From the NCBI GenBank assembly GCA_016840825.1, contig JAEORN010000122.1:1-54070 (forward strand): 54,070 nt of DNA, written 5' to 3'. Origin of the DNA: Candidatus Thorarchaeota archaeon. GTDB taxonomy: Archaea; Asgardarchaeota; Thorarchaeia; Thorarchaeales; Thorarchaeaceae. A program made the translations under genes and the position numbers. Shown piece after piece: positions 53,688 through 54,070 of the stretch. Numbering within the stretch: the stretch's first letter is position 1; every line of letters starts with the position of its first letter. Below the pieces are notes generated by a model that did not search any database, had not been told where the DNA came from, and worked only from the letters and a program-made list of their open reading frames with translations.

Positions 53688-54070
53688 CTAGCTTATCAGA
53701 AATCTGGGATGGGGTCTTTCTGGTTGGATCCGTTGCTCCATTAAAATTCCTGAAAGAGCACTATCGACCATAGCGACTGCAGGATAGATAATAGGGGCAT
53801 GTTTCGCGGGACCAATCAGGATGAAGTCTGCACCTAGTGAAGCGGATATGACATTCGCTCCAACAAGGGCCGGAGGTTTTGCATCTTTTCCGAATTTGGG
53901 AACTAGTCCTCTCCAAGTGCTGATTGCATTATGGGCTCCATTTCCAACAGGATAGCCATATTTGTCTTTCAGGAGATCTTGTGTCTTGCAAGCAATTCCT
54001 AGGGTGGGAATATCCATCACACCAGTATCGATTAGAATATTCGATATGCCTACTGACTTTGCCTTTTCGA
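53688..54070 (-). CDS. mtrH: MtrH-family methyltransferase, C-terminal part (gene runs off right edge)
   Basis: The frame is open to the right edge, so the gene starts outside the window and only its last 127 codons are visible. Conserved parts are DTGVMDIPTLGIACK, GYPVGNGAHNAISTWRG and GADFILIGPAKHAPIIYPAVAMVD, as in subunit H of tetrahydromethanopterin S-methyltransferase and in stand-alone MtrH proteins that move methyl groups between corrinoid and pterin. Adjacent RACo indicates a stand-alone corrinoid system in place of the full Mtr complex. The ATG at 54018-54020 is an internal Met, not the start. Confidence 0.92.
   Translation of the reverse strand, partial: EKAKSVGISNILIDTGVMDIPTLGIACKTQDLLKDKYGYPVGNGAHNAISTWRGLVPKFGKDAKPPALVGANVISASLGADFILIGPAKHAPIIYPAVAMVDSALSGILMEQRIQPERPHPRFLIS

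Noticed and set aside
1..54070. CRISPR arrays, insertion sequences, rRNA or tRNA genes
   Set aside because: No spaced direct repeats, transposase motifs or RNA-gene hallmarks were seen on reading both strands; a covariance-model scan would settle the tRNA question.

Overview
The window reads as a chromosomal segment of an archaeon, most likely an Asgard archaeon and perhaps Thorarchaeia-like. This is inferred from gene content, without any database search. Archaeal traits: archaeal/eukaryotic-type glycyl-tRNA synthetase, class I lysyl-tRNA synthetase, archaeal-type phosphopantetheine adenylyltransferase, HMG-CoA reductase (mevalonate/isoprenoid lipids), an MtrH-family methyltransferase, and TATA boxes about 25 bp before inferred transcript starts. 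Asgard-leaning traits: a Ras/Rab-like small GTPase, two alpha-SNAP-like TPR proteins, and a FAM173-like methyltransferase. Many genes start with TTG or GTG behind GGAG/GGTG-type ribosome binding sites. I see no tRNA, rRNA, CRISPR array, insertion sequence or phage gene.

Layout. 1-5 kb: two related membrane proteins (one with a zinc ribbon), an orphan protein and a GT-C glycosyltransferase. 4.7-8.7 kb: AlaX-type tRNA editing protein, two facing TPR proteins and a membrane-anchored methyltransferase. 8.7-16.6 kb: housekeeping genes (HMG-CoA reductase, GlyRS, UspA, a RACo-like ATPase without its Fe-S domain, CoaD, M28 peptidase, ferritin). 16.6-25.3 kb: a large polytopic membrane protein with a SpoIIM-like end, then a 1,864-residue Trp/Tyr-rich surface protein flanked by hairpin terminators. 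25.3-35.7 kb: small proteins, a Nudix hydrolase, and a run of secreted or membrane-fused hydrolases. 35.8-41 kb: ArsR-type regulator, LysRS, small GTPase, a DMT-type permease and a glycosyltransferase-like protein. 41-48.6 kb: sugar-isomerase-like protein, MutL, amidohydrolase, transaldolase and ribulose-phosphate epimerase. 48.7-54 kb: an ABC transporter, a small surface protein, and a corrinoid methyl-transfer operon (MtrH family plus full-length RACo) running off the right edge.

Two genome-scale patterns stand out. First, at least six gene ends carry hairpins followed by a T-rich or pyrimidine-rich tract, resembling bacterial intrinsic terminators, whereas other convergent pairs abut or overlap with no such signal. 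Second, several promoters (serine hydrolase, transaldolase, ABC transporter, GTPase, ferritin) have a perfect or near-perfect inverted repeat directly downstream of the TATA box, where an archaeal repressor would block transcription. The repeats differ in sequence, which suggests several local regulators. The best candidates for undescribed biology are the SNAP-like/beta-sandwich TPR pair, the SpoIIM-like membrane protein next to the giant aromatic surface protein, the hydrolase cluster, and the paired full-length and Fe-S-less RACo proteins.
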